Assembly (NCBI RefSeq): GCF_008710095.1
Contig: NZ_VYKJ01000007.1
Span: 124,001-188,000, forward strand
Direction of reading: 5' to 3'
DNA from: Affinibrenneria salicis
GTDB lineage: Bacteria; Pseudomonadota; Gammaproteobacteria; Enterobacterales; Enterobacteriaceae
Length of the DNA: 64,000 bases
The translations under genes and the position numbers were made by a program. The notes beneath the pieces were generated by a model. That model saw only the letters and a list, made by a program, of their open reading frames with translations. It had not been told where the DNA came from and searched no databases. Shown one piece after another: positions 25,614-34,506 of the stretch (the first letter of the stretch is position 1; every line of letters begins with the position of its first letter).

Positions 25614-26435
25614 ATGATGTCATTTATCTTGTTCAGCGCGCAGTTTCCGGCGCTGTGGTTAACGGCGGTTGCCGCGTTCGGGTTGATCGCGGGTCTTGGG
25701 TTGAGTGAAGTGGCTTGCCGTTTGTCGACGCGGCTGGAACGGCAGCGGCGGCAAGAAGCCTGTCGTCCGCCGTTAGCCGGCGGCGAAGCCTGCGTCAGAC
25801 AAGCGGACATCGTATTCTGCGCCCAGCGCGGCGCGGCGGCGCAAACGCGCGCACAAGCGGAGACTGGCCGGCGCCATCCGCCATCGCAAAGCGAAGCGGT
25901 CACGTTCCTCCACCCGGTAACCTCTTGCCATTTGCTGTTGGCCGCGCTGGGCATGGCGCTATTCCTGGCCGCGGCATGGCATCGACCGCCCGGCGTAGCG
26001 CTGCTCGGGAGTTGGATCTTACTGTCTTTTCTTTTGCTGCTGGCGGTGGTGGACGCCAGAACGATGCTGCTGCCTGATATCCTCACCGTGCCGCTGCTGT
26101 GGATCGGGCTCAGTTTTAATCTGGTCGGGGCGTTTGTGCCGTTGGGCCAGGCGGTGAGCGGAGCGATGGCTGGCTACCTGGCGTTTTGGGGGCTGTTGCG
26201 CGGGGCCCGGCTGTTGACCGGCAGGGACGGTCTGGGCTATGGCGATGCCAAACTGCTGGCGGCGCTGGGCGCCTGGTTGGGCTGGCAGGCGCTGCCGCTG
26301 CTGGTGTTGATTGCCGCATCGGCCGGCATCGGCGCTGCGTTGCTGGGGCGCGGTCGACGGGTTTTCGGCGGGCAGGCGCGGCCTTTCGGGCCCTGGCTGG
26401 CGCTGGGCGGCGCGCTCAGTTTGTTGGCGCGCTAA
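25614..26435 (+). CDS. prepilin peptidase (A24) with degenerate methylase domain
   Basis: About 273 residues from the ATG pair at 25614/25617, chosen because a membrane helix starts there. The C-terminal peptidase half is intact: D147 in VVDARTMLLPD and D211 in GLGYGDAKLLAALGAWLG, the two catalytic aspartates of type IV prepilin peptidases, within about six helices. The N-terminal half has lost the CxxC...CxxC zinc motif of the N-methyltransferase domain; the region is Arg/Ala-rich (residues 40-95) and shortened. No pilin or secretion genes are adjacent. It may cleave but not methylate prepilins. Confidence 0.82.
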   Translation: MMSFILFSAQFPALWLTAVAAFGLIAGLGLSEVACRLSTRLERQRRQEACRPPLAGGEACVRQADIVFCAQRGAAAQTRAQAETGRRHPPSQSEAVTFLHPVTSCHLLLAALGMALFLAAAWHRPPGVALLGSWILLSFLLLLAVVDARTMLLPDILTVPLLWIGLSFNLVGAFVPLGQAVSGAMAGYLAFWGLLRGARLLTGRDGLGYGDAKLLAALGAWLGWQALPLLVLIAASAGIGAALLGRGRRVFGGQARPFGPWLALGGALSLLAR

Positions 26436-26540
26436 CGGGCCGGTTGCGGCCGGACCCAGGGGCAGGGGCGACCCGGCGGCGGCCGGGCGGGATACATGGA
26501 CCTATGAGCAGCCTGCCGCCATCGGCGCCGTCGCTGTAAT

Positions 26541-26574
26541 AAAAATGGGCTGAAAGCGGTTGCTTTCAGCCCAT
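26541..26574 (-). terminator. Rho-independent terminator of ypdK
   Basis: ATGGGCTGAAAGC and its perfect complement (13-bp stem, 4-nt loop) followed on the minus strand by TTTTT, 100 bp after the ypdK stop. On the plus strand it can also stop transcripts from the peptidase gene, but no T-run follows there. Confidence 0.85.
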
Positions 26575-26673
26575 TGCCGGCGCGGTACTGTCGGTTCGTT
26601 GGTCGATTCTGGCGCGTGCGTCAGATCGTTCGCCTTCGCCGGCGCGCCGGGCTGCAACAAACGCGCTGCCGGC

Positions 26674-26748
26674 TTATTCCACCATCAGCATGAAAGTTCC
26701 AACCCACAGAAACAAGCCGAATGACATAGCCATTAAAAAATATTTCAC
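26674..26748 (-). CDS. ypdK: small membrane protein YpdK
   Basis: A 24-residue protein, VKYFLMAMSFGLFLWVGTFM plus four residues, from a GTG start with CTGGAGAG 9 nt upstream. It matches the E. coli 23-residue inner-membrane protein YpdK (MKYFFMGISF...WAGTF) nearly position by position. It is a single membrane helix with a short tail; function unknown. The longer frame through it (to 26892) is not needed. It has its own terminator. In E. coli it also lies near alaC. Confidence 0.85.
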   Translation of the reverse strand: MKYFLMAMSFGLFLWVGTFMLMVE

Positions 26749-27080
26749 CGTTATACTCTCCAGGAGCAAACACGCCAGCAACGATCCCGTTTGTGCGTTC
26801 GTTATGGAATGAGGTGACATCCGTGCGAGGTTCGCCACCCCGTGGTCATGAGCGGCGCGCGGCAGTCGGCTCATGGTGGGATCGGCGCTCAATCTACGCT
26901 GGATAACGGGTAAATATCAAGACATCTTCATCAGGATATCGTCAGGAATAGCATTAAAAAGCGTAAGTCGCGATACGCCGTTGGCCCGCCGCGGCGCGCG
27001 TGCGGTTGCCTGTACGAACCCGTCGGCGTATTTTATTTATATCTCGTTGTTATGTAATATATTCTTTGGGAGCTATCCAG
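26749..27080. other. divergent intergenic region ypdK / yeaK
   Basis: About 330 bp with no gene; promoters for ypdK and yeaK must lie here. TTTGGGAGC before 27081 may be the yeaK ribosome-binding site. No other structure was recognised. Confidence 0.45.
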
Positions 27081-27575
27081 ATGGCGCAGCAGAATGTGTT
27101 CGAAAAATTGCATCAGCTGTTAACGTCGGGTCAGGCGCGTTTTCGGGTCGTCGATCACGACAGCGCCGGGCGTTCGGCCGAGGTGGCGCGACTGCGCGGC
27201 ACGCAGCCGGGGCAGGGGGCTAAAGCGCTGGTGTGTCACGTGAAGGGCAACGGCGTGCGTCGGCATGTGCTGGCGGTACTGCCGGGCGATTGCCAGGCCG
27301 ATTTAAGCCGTCTGGCGCAGGGCCTGGGCGGCACGCGGGCTTCGCTTGCCAGCCCGCGCGAGGTGACGGATCTGACGCAGTGCGTGTTCGGCGCCATCCC
27401 GCCGTTTAGTTTTCATCCCGATTTGCTGCTGGTCGCCGATCCTTTTCTGTTCAGTCGCTTCGATGAACTGGCGTTTAACGCCGGCTCCCTTGAGCGTTCG
27501 ATCGTGCTAAACACTGAGGATTACCGGCGTATCGCCCGGCCGCAATCGATTGATTTTCTGCGCCGTAACGATTAA
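27081..27575 (+). CDS. yeaK: YbaK/EbsC aminoacyl-tRNA deacylase (YeaK)
   Basis: 164 residues from the ATG at 27081. Matches E. coli YeaK over its length: FRVVDHDSAGRSAEVARLRG, QGAKALVCHVKGNGV with the conserved Lys, GGTRASLASPREV, CVFGAIPPFSFHPDLLLVADP and FDELAFNAGSLERSI. YbaK-superfamily proteins hydrolyse mischarged tRNAs; YeaK acts on Ser/Thr-type or non-protein amino acids by family knowledge. Stand-alone in the cytoplasm. The next gene is 212 bp on with its own promoter region. Confidence 0.93.
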   Translation: MAQQNVFEKLHQLLTSGQARFRVVDHDSAGRSAEVARLRGTQPGQGAKALVCHVKGNGVRRHVLAVLPGDCQADLSRLAQGLGGTRASLASPREVTDLTQCVFGAIPPFSFHPDLLLVADPFLFSRFDELAFNAGSLERSIVLNTEDYRRIARPQSIDFLRRND

Positions 27576-27787
27576 TCCCGGTGGCCGGATATCGGCGCCG
27601 CGCCGCAAACCGTTCGGTCCGATAATGGCGCTGGCTTAACGCTGAGATCGGGCGCTCTGGTTAGTGATAAACTTAATAGTAAACTTTGTAATGATTAGAA
27701 TAATCAATAACGAGGGGGCGAACGTTGACCGGTCGGCGCGCCTCTGGGATTATTTTTGTTAACAATAAAAAATTTCAGGGGATTACA

Positions 27788-29365
27788 GTGAAAAACATCG
27801 CCATTCTGGGCAGCAGCGGCGGCAATTTATTTAATCTGGGCGGTGCGGAGCCGGAAAAGCTGCTGCATGAAATTAGCGTGCAGTGCCAGTCGGCCGGCTT
27901 TCATATCGCCGCGGTACAGTTTATTGCGGCCGCGGAGTCGATGGATTCAGCCAGCGGGCAGACGCCGGCGACGCTGTATACGTTGGGCGAAGCGGGGATC
28001 GCGGCGCAATATCAAGCCACGCTGGCGGAGGTCAATGACGCCGCGGCGCACCATGACCAACGCATTGCGCAGCAGATTCAACGGGGCGAGATCGACGCGC
28101 TGATGGTTATGAGCGCCGCGCCGCAGGGCTGCAACCAACTGGCGATTCAGGCGGCCGCGGCCGCGCGTCTGCCGCTGGTCGGTACCGGCGGCACCGCGAT
28201 GGCGACTATCTCATCGCTCGGCGCCAACGTTGTCGCGGTGTCCGGCACCATGGGGTCAAGCAACCGCACCCGCGCCGTCTCTTTCGTGGCTTCGCTGGCT
28301 AAATTCTGGCGCGTTAAATACACGCCGCTGCTCGGCAGCAGCCCGGCCGGCGCGCCGGCGGCGCAGTCCGGCAAGACGATCTGGCAGCGTATTAATATCC
28401 GCGGCATTTTATTGCCGGCGCTGCCGGGCTTTATCGCCATGGCTATCGTGCTGGCGCTCAGCCATATTCCCGGTCTGCAGCCGCTCAATACGGTGTTCGA
28501 GCTGTTGCTGAAAGGGCTGCCGGTGATTGTGGCGGTGATCGCCGCGCGCCAGATTGCGGAGCTGGATGAGGTATCCATCGTCGCCGGCGTGCTGGCCGGC
28601 GTGCTGGCGGTCGAAGGAGGCCTGATCGGCGGTATTATCAGCGGTATCACCGCCGGGATACTGGTACGCTACCTTTTTAGCCTGTGCCTGAGCTGGCGCT
28701 TTCCCATCACCACGGTGAATATTGTGGCCGGCGGGATCTCCGGCCTGCTGGCCGGTCTGCTGATGTACTATCTGCTCAACCCGTTTACCCTGCTGCTGGG
28801 CAACTACGTGAAGCTGGGCATTGAGACGGTGCTGGCGTTTAACCCGGTGCTGGCCGGACTGCTGGCCGGCCTGGTGATCTGGCCCGCCATACTGGGCGGC
28901 GTGTATCACGCGGTGATTTTGCCGCTGGTGCTGCTGGAAATGGAGAAAAGCGGGGTGAGTTTTCTCGGCGCGATCGACATGATCGGCCTGGTGATGGTGG
29001 CTGCCGGCATTAACCTGGCCAATGTGATCGCGCCGCGTGAAAAAAGCGAGGCGGCGGTCGCCGCGCCGGGTTTGCTAATTAATCTCGGGTTCGGCACCTT
29101 TGTCGAGTCCGCCTATCCATTTATGTTCGCCAACCGCATTGTGTTCGGCGGCGCGATTCTGTCGGCCGGTTTCGGCGGTATGCTGGTCGGTTTTTTCAAT
29201 ATTAAAGGGGTGGCCTATGTGCCGGCCTTCGCGTCGCCCTTTGTCTCGAATAACGCGCTGGCGATGCTGTGCGTCATGGCGGTGACCGTTTTGCTGACCT
29301 GCGGCATCACGCTGTTCGCCAACCGTTTTAGCGCGCGCGGTAAAAGCGCGGTTCAGGCCGGATAA
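27788..29365 (+). CDS. PTS EIIC-like membrane transporter with N-terminal soluble domain
   Basis: 525 residues from a GTG after CAGGGGATTACA; the frame upstream to 27725 is not needed. The first about 180 residues form a soluble alpha/beta domain (NIAILGSSGGNLFNLGG, then MVMSAAPQGCNQLAIQAA and PLVGTGGTAMATI) that looks like a nucleotide- or sugar-phosphate-binding fold. The rest has about ten transmembrane helices with GITAGILVRYLF and LGGVYHAVILPLVLLEMEKSG, as in PTS EIIC proteins of the enterobacterial sugar-transporter group. No recognisable EIIA/EIIB phosphorylation site is present. Role in sugar uptake is inferred. A terminator-like inverted repeat follows. Confidence 0.7.
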   Translation: MKNIAILGSSGGNLFNLGGAEPEKLLHEISVQCQSAGFHIAAVQFIAAAESMDSASGQTPATLYTLGEAGIAAQYQATLAEVNDAAAHHDQRIAQQIQRGEIDALMVMSAAPQGCNQLAIQAAAAARLPLVGTGGTAMATISSLGANVVAVSGTMGSSNRTRAVSFVASLAKFWRVKYTPLLGSSPAGAPAAQSGKTIWQRINIRGILLPALPGFIAMAIVLALSHIPGLQPLNTVFELLLKGLPVIVAVIAARQIAELDEVSIVAGVLAGVLAVEGGLIGGIISGITAGILVRYLFSLCLSWRFPITTVNIVAGGISGLLAGLLMYYLLNPFTLLLGNYVKLGIETVLAFNPVLAGLLAGLVIWPAILGGVYHAVILPLVLLEMEKSGVSFLGAIDMIGLVMVAAGINLANVIAPREKSEAAVAAPGLLINLGFGTFVESAYPFMFANRIVFGGAILSAGFGGMLVGFFNIKGVAYVPAFASPFVSNNALAMLCVMAVTVLLTCGITLFANRFSARGKSAVQAG

Positions 29366-29374
29366 CCTGTGCGC

Positions 29375-29422
29375 AACCGGCCGCCGCCGCGTCGCTATTG
29401 CGCGGGCTTATGGCGGCCGGTT
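29375..29422. terminator. inverted repeat between transporter and dbpA
   Basis: AACCGGCCGCC (29375-29385) and GGCGGCCGGTT (29412-29422) are perfect 11-bp arms with a 26-nt loop. No T-tract; a weak terminator or attenuator role is inferred from position. Confidence 0.4.
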
Positions 29423-29493
29423 CTGCTATCATGACGGCCGTTTTGCGTCGATCGCCCGATGGACGCCGCCCCCTATAGATATGAGTAACCGCC

Positions 29494-30876
29494 GTGAGCA
29501 CACATTCTTTTTCTTCTCTCTCTTTACCCGCCGGGCAGTTAACCAACCTGAGCGAACTGGGCTATAGCCATATGACGCCGGTTCAGGCCGCCGCGCTGCC
29601 GGCGATCCTGGCCGGTCGGGACGTTCGCGCCCGCGCCCAGACCGGCAGCGGTAAAACCGCGGCGTTCGGTATCGGGCTGCTGGATAAAATCGAGCCCACG
29701 GCGTTCTTCACCCAGGCGCTGGTGTTGTGTCCGACGCGCGAGCTGGCCGATCAGGTGAGCAAGGAACTGCGCCGGCTGGCGCGTTTCGCCCGCAACGTGA
29801 AGATTCTGACGCTGTGCGGCGGCCAGCCGATCGGTCCGCAGCTTGACTCACTGGCGCACGCGCCGCATATCGTGGTCGGCACGCCGGGGCGTATTCAGGA
29901 TCACCTGCGTAAAAACTCGCTGCGGCTGGACAGTCTGAAGGTGCTGGTGCTGGATGAGGCCGATCGTATGCTGGATATGGGCTTTGCCGATGATATCGAC
30001 CAGGTGATTGACTGTACGCCGGCCTCGCGCCAGACGCTGCTGTTTTCCGCCACCTATCCGGACGGCATTGAGCATATCAGCGCGCGCGTCCAGCGCGACC
30101 CGCTGCGCGTCGAGATTTCCGAAACGGCCGACCTGCCGGAAATTGAGCAACTGTTTCTGGAAACCGATCGCGAACAGCGTCTGCCGCTGCTGCTGACCGC
30201 GCTGAATCACTATCAGCCTGCGTCCTGCGTGATTTTTTGCAATACCCGGCGCGATTGCCAAAATATTTGTCAGACCCTGACCGCGCAGGGGCTCAGCGCG
30301 CTGGCGCTGCATGGCGATCTGGAACAGCGCGAACGCGATAGCGTGCTGGTGCGTTTTGCCAACGGCAGCTGTCGGGTGCTCGTCGCGACCGATGTGGCGG
30401 CGCGCGGTCTGGATATTAAGGATCTGGCGCTGGTGGTGAACTTTGAACTGGCGTTTGATCCGGAGGTGCATGTGCACCGTATCGGCCGCACCGGGCGGGC
30501 CGGCACCCAGGGGCGGGCGTTGAGCCTGTGCACGCCGCAGGAAATGGGCCGGGTTCATGCGCTGGAAGATTATCTGTCGCTGCAGGTGAACTGGCTGCCG
30601 CTTTCCGCGCTGAACCGCCAGGCGCCGCCGTTGCCGGAGCCGGAGATGGTGACGCTGTCGATCGATGGCGGACGAAAAGCGAAGATTCGGCCGGGCGATA
30701 TTCTGGGCGCGCTGACCGGCGAGGGCGGGCTGAGCGCCGCCGAAGTGGGCAAGATCGATCTGTTCGCGCAGCATGCCTGCGTGGCGATTCGCCGCGCCAG
30801 CGCCCGTCGGGCTCTGCAGCATTTACAGCAGGGGAAGATCAAGGGAAAAAGCTGTAAAGCGCGCGTGCTGAAATAA
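29494..30876 (+). CDS. dbpA: ATP-dependent RNA helicase DbpA
   Basis: 460 residues from a GTG. DEAD-box motifs in order: Q motif (TPVQAAALP), motif I AQTGSGKT (48-55), PTREL, TPGR, DEAD (154-157), SAT, ARGLDI and HRIGRTGRAG. The C-terminal 75 residues are the DbpA RNA-binding domain (VTLSIDGGRKAKIRPGDILG, GKIDLFAQHACVAI), which targets hairpin 92 of 23S rRNA. It acts in large-subunit assembly. Long minus-strand frames across it are shadows. Confidence 0.95.
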   Translation: MSTHSFSSLSLPAGQLTNLSELGYSHMTPVQAAALPAILAGRDVRARAQTGSGKTAAFGIGLLDKIEPTAFFTQALVLCPTRELADQVSKELRRLARFARNVKILTLCGGQPIGPQLDSLAHAPHIVVGTPGRIQDHLRKNSLRLDSLKVLVLDEADRMLDMGFADDIDQVIDCTPASRQTLLFSATYPDGIEHISARVQRDPLRVEISETADLPEIEQLFLETDREQRLPLLLTALNHYQPASCVIFCNTRRDCQNICQTLTAQGLSALALHGDLEQRERDSVLVRFANGSCRVLVATDVAARGLDIKDLALVVNFELAFDPEVHVHRIGRTGRAGTQGRALSLCTPQEMGRVHALEDYLSLQVNWLPLSALNRQAPPLPEPEMVTLSIDGGRKAKIRPGDILGALTGEGGLSAAEVGKIDLFAQHACVAIRRASARRALQHLQQGKIKGKSCKARVLK

Positions 30877-30977
30877 CGGCGCGCCGCTATTTCAGCCGGC
30901 GTCATGCCGTCGGCGCGGCTGGAGATTCGCACCGCCGGCGGTTGAGCGCGACAGCATGACGCCGGCGGGCGATAAAT

Positions 30978-31409
30978 TCAGCGCGCGGCGTCAGGGCGCA
31001 GCGTGAAGCCCTGTCCCACCTGGCCGCTGATGCGCAGCAGGCGGGTTTCTCCGGCCTGCAGCGTCTGGGTCAGGCGCGCGTCGGCATCGCGCCACACGCA
31101 GGTGTTGTCCTGAAAGCCGTCCTGGCCGAGGCTTAGGCTATGCGAGCCGGCCGGCAGCCGAAACGTCGCTTTTTCCGCGCTGCTCAGCGAACCGGCAAAC
31201 TGATCGTCGATATAGACGCCGATGCGGCACGGGCCGGCCATCCAGCCTTTATCCCGCAGCACCACCAGCGTGGCATAGGGCGTGGACGGCGTGTTTTGAT
31301 AACGCATCAGCCGGCTCGGCGGCGTATCCTGAAATCCGCTCGGATCGGGACGCGATGTGCTGCAGCCGGCCAGCGCCAGAGTGAAAAGCATAACCAACAG
31401 ATAACGCAT
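30978..31409 (-). CDS. small lipoprotein
   Basis: 143 residues from the ATG at 31409, following GGTCAGGGAGT. Lipoprotein signal MRYLLVMLFTLALAGCSTSR with lipobox LAGC (Cys16) and Ser+2, so outer-membrane sorting is expected. The mature domain contains CRIGVYIDDQFAGSL, FRLPAGSHSLSLG, a Cys pair and LLRISGQVGQGFTL, an immunoglobulin/PEGA-like beta fold. I do not recognise a named gene. Convergent with dbpA; zntA follows upstream on the same strand 253 bp away. Confidence 0.8.
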   Translation of the reverse strand: MRYLLVMLFTLALAGCSTSRPDPSGFQDTPPSRLMRYQNTPSTPYATLVVLRDKGWMAGPCRIGVYIDDQFAGSLSSAEKATFRLPAGSHSLSLGQDGFQDNTCVWRDADARLTQTLQAGETRLLRISGQVGQGFTLRPDAAR

Positions 31410-31662
31410 ACTCCCTGACCTCATATAAAAGTAAAAAAACAGCGCCGCTACCGTCGGCCATCAGCCCGTACCGGCGTTACGCCCATCAAGCAGCTGAACA
31501 TCTGCTTTGCCCGGCGTTTGCCTCTGTATCATTTTCGCATGGATAAAAACCGTTTTACCCGACAATCCGCGACGGCCGGCGCACAGGCTGCCGGCGGCGG
31601 GCGCAACCCTCAGTCCACTGGTATAGTAGCAGAGAACGCGCGACTGAGAAGCGCCCGCCGCG

Positions 31663-33942
31663 CTATGGCTGATCCGGCCGCGGGCGGCGCAGCAGGCGCA
31701 AACCGTTGGCGATAACCAGCAGGCTGGCGCCGGTATCGGCGAATACCGCCATCCACATGGTGCCGGCGCCCGCCAGCGTCAGCAGCAGAAAGGCCGCCTT
31801 GATGCCGAGAGCCATGACGATATTTTGCAGCAGTACGCGGTGCGTACGCTGCGACAGACGGATAAACGCCGGAATTTTGCCCAAATCGTCATCCATTAAC
31901 GCGACGTCGGCGGTTTCTATCGCAGAATCCGTGCCCATCGCGCCCATGGCGAAGCCGATATCGGCGCGCGCCAGCGCCGGCGCATCGTTGATGCCGTCGC
32001 CGGCCATCCCGGTCACGCCGTGCGCGCTCAGACGCTCGATCTGTTTCAGTTTATCTTCCGGCAGCAGGCTGTCCCACACCTCGTCGATGCCGAGTTGGCC
32101 GGCGATAGCACGGGCGGCGTGGGGGTTATCGCCGGTTAACATTACGGTGGCGACGCCCAGCCGCTGCAGGTCGGCGATGGCCGCCAGACTGGCCGGTTTC
32201 ACTGTATCGGCGACGGCGAACAGCGCCAGCGCGCGCGACGCGCTGGCCAGCAGCACCGCCGTTTTACCCTGCTGTTCAAGCGTCGTGAGGCGCGCGGCCA
32301 ATTCATCGGTCATGAGCGTCGCCTCTTGCGCCATGCGTCGGTTGCCGAGCCAGTAACGCTCGCCGTCAATCGTGGCGCTGACGCCGCGGCCGACGTGCGC
32401 CTGCAGCGCGGCGACGGGCAGGGCGGGCCGGCTCTGGTTGTCGGGCGCCTGGGCGATGGCTTGTGATACCGGATGGTCGGAGGCGCCGGCCAGACTGCGC
32501 GCCAGCTGGCACGCTCGTCCGGCATCAATACCCGGCAGGATGATGGCGTCGGTCTGGCGCGGCTTGCCGCTGGTCAGCGTGCCGGTTTTGTCCAGCGCCA
32601 GACTGGTCAGTTTGCGTCCTTTTTCCAGATAAGCGCCGCCTTTAATCAGAATGCCGCGGCGGGCGGCGCTCGTCAGCCCGCTGACGATGGTCACCGGCGT
32701 GGAGATCACCAGCGCGCACGGACAGGCGATCACCAGCAATACCAGCGCCTTATAGATCCACGTCCGCCAGTCGCCGTCCAGCAGCAGCGGCGGCAGGGCG
32801 GCGACCGCCAGCGCGATAACCAGCACGGCGGGCGTGTAGATGCGGGCGAAGCGGTCGATAAAACGCTGCATCGGCGCGCGCGCGACCTGCGCCTGCTCCA
32901 CCGCCTGAATGATTCTGGCCAGCGTAGAGCGGGTCGCCGCCGCGCTGACCCGGTACTCCAGCGTGCCGGACAGATTGATCGTGCCGGCAAAAATCGCGTC
33001 GCCGGCGGCCTTATCTACCGGCAGGCTTTCGCCGGTGATCGGCGACTGGTTGATGCTCGAGTAACCAGACAGGATTTCGCCGTCCAGCGCGATGCGTTCG
33101 CCAGGCCGCACCCGGGCCACGCTGCCGGGCGCAACCTCGCGCGCATCAACCTCCAGCCAGCGTCCGTCAGGCTGTTTGACGCTGGCCGTGTCGGGCGTTA
33201 GCGCCATCAGTCCTGAAATGGCCTGACGCGCCCGATCGAGCGATTTGGCTTCTATGGCTTCGGCCAGCGTGAACAATACCATCACCATCGCCGCTTCAGG
33301 CCACTGTCCCAGAACGATTGCGCCAGTCACCGCTATGCTCATCAGCGCATTGATATTCAGGTTTCCCTGGCGCACGGCGATCCAGCCTTTTTTATAGGTG
33401 CTTAGCCCGCAGACGGCGATGGCGATGAGCGCCAGCACGGCCGGAACCGCCGCCGGCAGGCCGGCGAAGTGGGTGACTTCCGCGCCGATGGCGGCGAGGG
33501 CGGCGGAGCCAAAGGTCAGCCATGTGCGCCAGACGCGCGTTGCGCCGGCTGTACGATCGCCGTCGGCGGTTTCCGGCTCAAAGCCTGACGTGCGGATCGC
33601 CGCCAGAATGGCCGGCAGCGCGTCGCCGTCATGGGTTACCGTCAGCACCCGCTGCAGCAGGTTAAATTCCATCCGGCGTACGCCCGGCAGCGCGCCGAGG
33701 GCGGTGCGCAACACCGCCTCTTCGACCGGGCAGTCCATCTGCTGAATACGGATGGCGCTGCGCACGCCCTCTGGCGTGTTCTCCGGAGGCGGCAGCGGTA
33801 ACGGCGCGGTTTTTACCTCTGGCGCGCAGCAGTCGGCTCTGCCATGATTATTGGGCGCGTGGCCCACGGGCGCCGGGTTGTCGGGGGCAAGCGGCTGAAT
33901 CGGGGGCTTGCTGAACGAGAATTTTTTCGATGATGTCGTCAT
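31663..33942 (-). CDS. zntA: Zn/Cd/Pb-translocating P-type ATPase ZntA
   Basis: 759 residues, P1B-type ATPase. Cys/His-rich N-terminus (HGRADCCAPE at 33-41), a metal-binding domain with MDCPVEE around Cys71, transmembrane CPC at 407-409 (ACPCALVIS), TGES actuator, D451-KTGT, SDHPVSQ, TGDNPHA and GDGINDAPALARADIG. It pumps Zn(II), Cd(II) and Pb(II) out of the cytoplasm. The metal-binding domain has CPxE in place of CxxC, as seen in CadA-like pumps. It diverges from a MerR gene with a clear operator between them. Confidence 0.95.
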   Translation of the reverse strand: MTTSSKKFSFSKPPIQPLAPDNPAPVGHAPNNHGRADCCAPEVKTAPLPLPPPENTPEGVRSAIRIQQMDCPVEEAVLRTALGALPGVRRMEFNLLQRVLTVTHDGDALPAILAAIRTSGFEPETADGDRTAGATRVWRTWLTFGSAALAAIGAEVTHFAGLPAAVPAVLALIAIAVCGLSTYKKGWIAVRQGNLNINALMSIAVTGAIVLGQWPEAAMVMVLFTLAEAIEAKSLDRARQAISGLMALTPDTASVKQPDGRWLEVDAREVAPGSVARVRPGERIALDGEILSGYSSINQSPITGESLPVDKAAGDAIFAGTINLSGTLEYRVSAAATRSTLARIIQAVEQAQVARAPMQRFIDRFARIYTPAVLVIALAVAALPPLLLDGDWRTWIYKALVLLVIACPCALVISTPVTIVSGLTSAARRGILIKGGAYLEKGRKLTSLALDKTGTLTSGKPRQTDAIILPGIDAGRACQLARSLAGASDHPVSQAIAQAPDNQSRPALPVAALQAHVGRGVSATIDGERYWLGNRRMAQEATLMTDELAARLTTLEQQGKTAVLLASASRALALFAVADTVKPASLAAIADLQRLGVATVMLTGDNPHAARAIAGQLGIDEVWDSLLPEDKLKQIERLSAHGVTGMAGDGINDAPALARADIGFAMGAMGTDSAIETADVALMDDDLGKIPAFIRLSQRTHRVLLQNIVMALGIKAAFLLLTLAGAGTMWMAVFADTGASLLVIANGLRLLRRPRPDQP

Positions 33943-33973
33943 GGCGTTCTTCCGCAGTTGCTCTTCTCTGCGT

Positions 33974-34005
33974 TATTAAACACCTTGTAGTAACTACAGG
34001 GTCAA
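33974..34005 (-). promoter_or_regulatory. MerR-type promoter/operator of zntA
   Basis: On the minus strand, -35 TTGACC (34005-34000) and -10 TTAATA (33979-33974) are separated by 20 bp, the over-long spacer typical of MerR-controlled promoters. Inside lies the palindrome CCTGTAGT-TACTACAAGG (34000-33983). The regulator is encoded 19 bp away on the other strand. Confidence 0.9.
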
Positions 34006-34023
34006 ACAGAAAACGGAGGCAAC

Positions 34024-34494
34024 ATGAAAATCGGTGAGCTGGCCGGTCAGGCCGGGTGTCTGCCGGAAACGATCCGCTATTACGAGAGAGAGGGGTTGCT
34101 GCCGGCGGCGCATCGTGATCCTGATAACAACTACCGCCGCTACGACCGTTCCCACCTGGAACGGCTGACGTTTATCCGTCGCTGTCGGGCGCTGGATATG
34201 GCGCATGAGGAAATTCGCGCGCTGCTGACCGCCCGCAGCGATCCCAACGCCAGCTGCGAGTCGATTAATGCGGTGATCGACCAGCATCTGATCCACGTGC
34301 AGAATAAAATCGCCGAACTGCAGGCGTTAGAGCAGCAGCTCAGCGAACTATCGCACAGCTGCAGCGCGCTGCGCACCACGCGCGACTGCGGCATTTTGCA
34401 TGAGCTGGAGCAGCCGGGCGATCCGACCGTTTTCGACAAGGCGGAAGGCGGCAGTCATGCCGGCGCGCTGCACCGGTCGATCAAGCCGGTCTGA
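34024..34494 (+). CDS. MerR-family Zn/Cd/Pb-responsive regulator (ZntR/CadR type)
   Basis: 156 residues from an ATG after ACGGAGGC. N-terminal MerR helix-turn-helix (KIGELAGQAGCLPETIRYYEREG), then a dimerisation helix and metal loop. Cys78, Cys113 and Cys122 sit at the three positions that bind metal in ZntR (79, 114/115, 124), which supports response to Zn, Cd or Pb. Diverges from zntA and should activate it by untwisting the 20-bp spacer. Closer to the Cd/Pb-type CadR/PbrR group by the DCGIL end than to E. coli ZntR. Confidence 0.9.
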   Translation: MKIGELAGQAGCLPETIRYYEREGLLPAAHRDPDNNYRRYDRSHLERLTFIRRCRALDMAHEEIRALLTARSDPNASCESINAVIDQHLIHVQNKIAELQALEQQLSELSHSCSALRTTRDCGILHELEQPGDPTVFDKAEGGSHAGALHRSIKPV

Positions 34495-34506
34495 GCGGAC
34501 GAGGCG

